Shown here piece after piece: positions 15,109-15,161 of a stretch of 15,161 nt of DNA (its first letter is position 1; every line of letters starts with the position of its first letter). The notes beneath the pieces are model-generated. The model did no database searches. It had not been told where the DNA came from and saw nothing but the letters and a program-made list of their open reading frames with translations. The stretch comes from Pseudomonadota bacterium (lineage in GTDB: Bacteria > Pseudomonadota > Alphaproteobacteria > Sphingomonadales > Sphingomonadaceae). The stretch spans positions 1 to 15,161 of the forward strand of contig JAEWKG010000152.1 of the NCBI GenBank assembly GCA_023386135.1. Direction: 5' to 3'. Both the position numbers and the translations under genes were made by a program.

Positions 15109-15161
15109 GGGCGCGTAGCTCAGCGGTAGAGCACACCCTTCACACGGGTGGGGTCACAGGT
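15109..15161 (+). tRNA. tRNA-Val (anticodon CAC), 3' end cut by window
   Basis: The acceptor strand GGGCGCG (15109-15115) is followed by TA and a D arm GCTC-AGCGGTA-GAGC (15118-15132). The anticodon arm is CACCC-TTCACAC-GGGTG (15134-15150), with anticodon CAC at 15141-15143, which reads the valine codon GTG. The variable loop and the first part of the T arm (ACAGGT) follow before the window ends. The 3' half of the T arm and acceptor are outside, so full folding cannot be checked. Confidence 0.93.

Noticed and set aside
15109..15161. tRNA-Val as an attachment site of a mobile element
   Set aside because: The tRNA is cut by the window end, upstream DNA is sppA, and no integrase or repeat of the tRNA end is visible.

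Overview
The window is about 15 kb of high-GC chromosomal DNA, almost entirely coding. The gene set (Der GTPase, aspartate transcarbamoylase with a degenerate dihydroorotase partner, SppA, Bfr/Bfd, a DUF3297 protein) and the protein style point to an alphaproteobacterium, most likely of the order Sphingomonadales. This placement rests on recognising families, not on a phylogeny. I see no insertion sequence, phage gene, CRISPR array or plasmid replication gene. No stretch over 300 bases lacks a gene.

Layout. 18-1076 holds a DUF3297 gene and, converging on it with no gap, a secreted CHAP-domain protein. 1168-3921 holds der and a secreted glycine-zipper protein of unknown function. 3940-4732 is an iron-storage block on the minus strand: bfd, with a Fur-box-like palindrome just upstream, followed by bfr. 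The bfr frame is broken by one in-frame TAA near its end. 4741-7118 (minus strand) carries a Sel1/SPOR periplasmic protein, apparently translationally coupled to a DUF418 membrane protein.

Divergent from that pair, 7339-10019 carries a three-gene run: a ParA-type ATPase resembling the type Ib plasmid class, a small protein with a C-terminal ribbon-helix-helix, and a TPR/SPOR lipoprotein. It ends at a strong intrinsic terminator. A DUF899 thioredoxin-like gene (10133-10825) follows and ends on a stop codon that overlaps the pyrC stop. pyrB-pyrC (13061 to 10822, minus strand) overlap by ATGA. sppA runs divergently from pyrB, and a tRNA-Val(CAC) gene is cut by the window end.

How the genes work together. 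pyrB/pyrC probably make a transcarbamoylase complex in which PyrC is structural, because nearly all metal ligands of dihydroorotase are lost. bfd and bfr would form an iron storage and release pair, but Bfr as read here loses its last ferroxidase ligand.

The least explained part is the ParA/RHH pair lying between two different proteins with SPOR (septal peptidoglycan-binding) domains. It looks like a plasmid-style partition module used for positioning cargo or linking to the division site. That role is inference.
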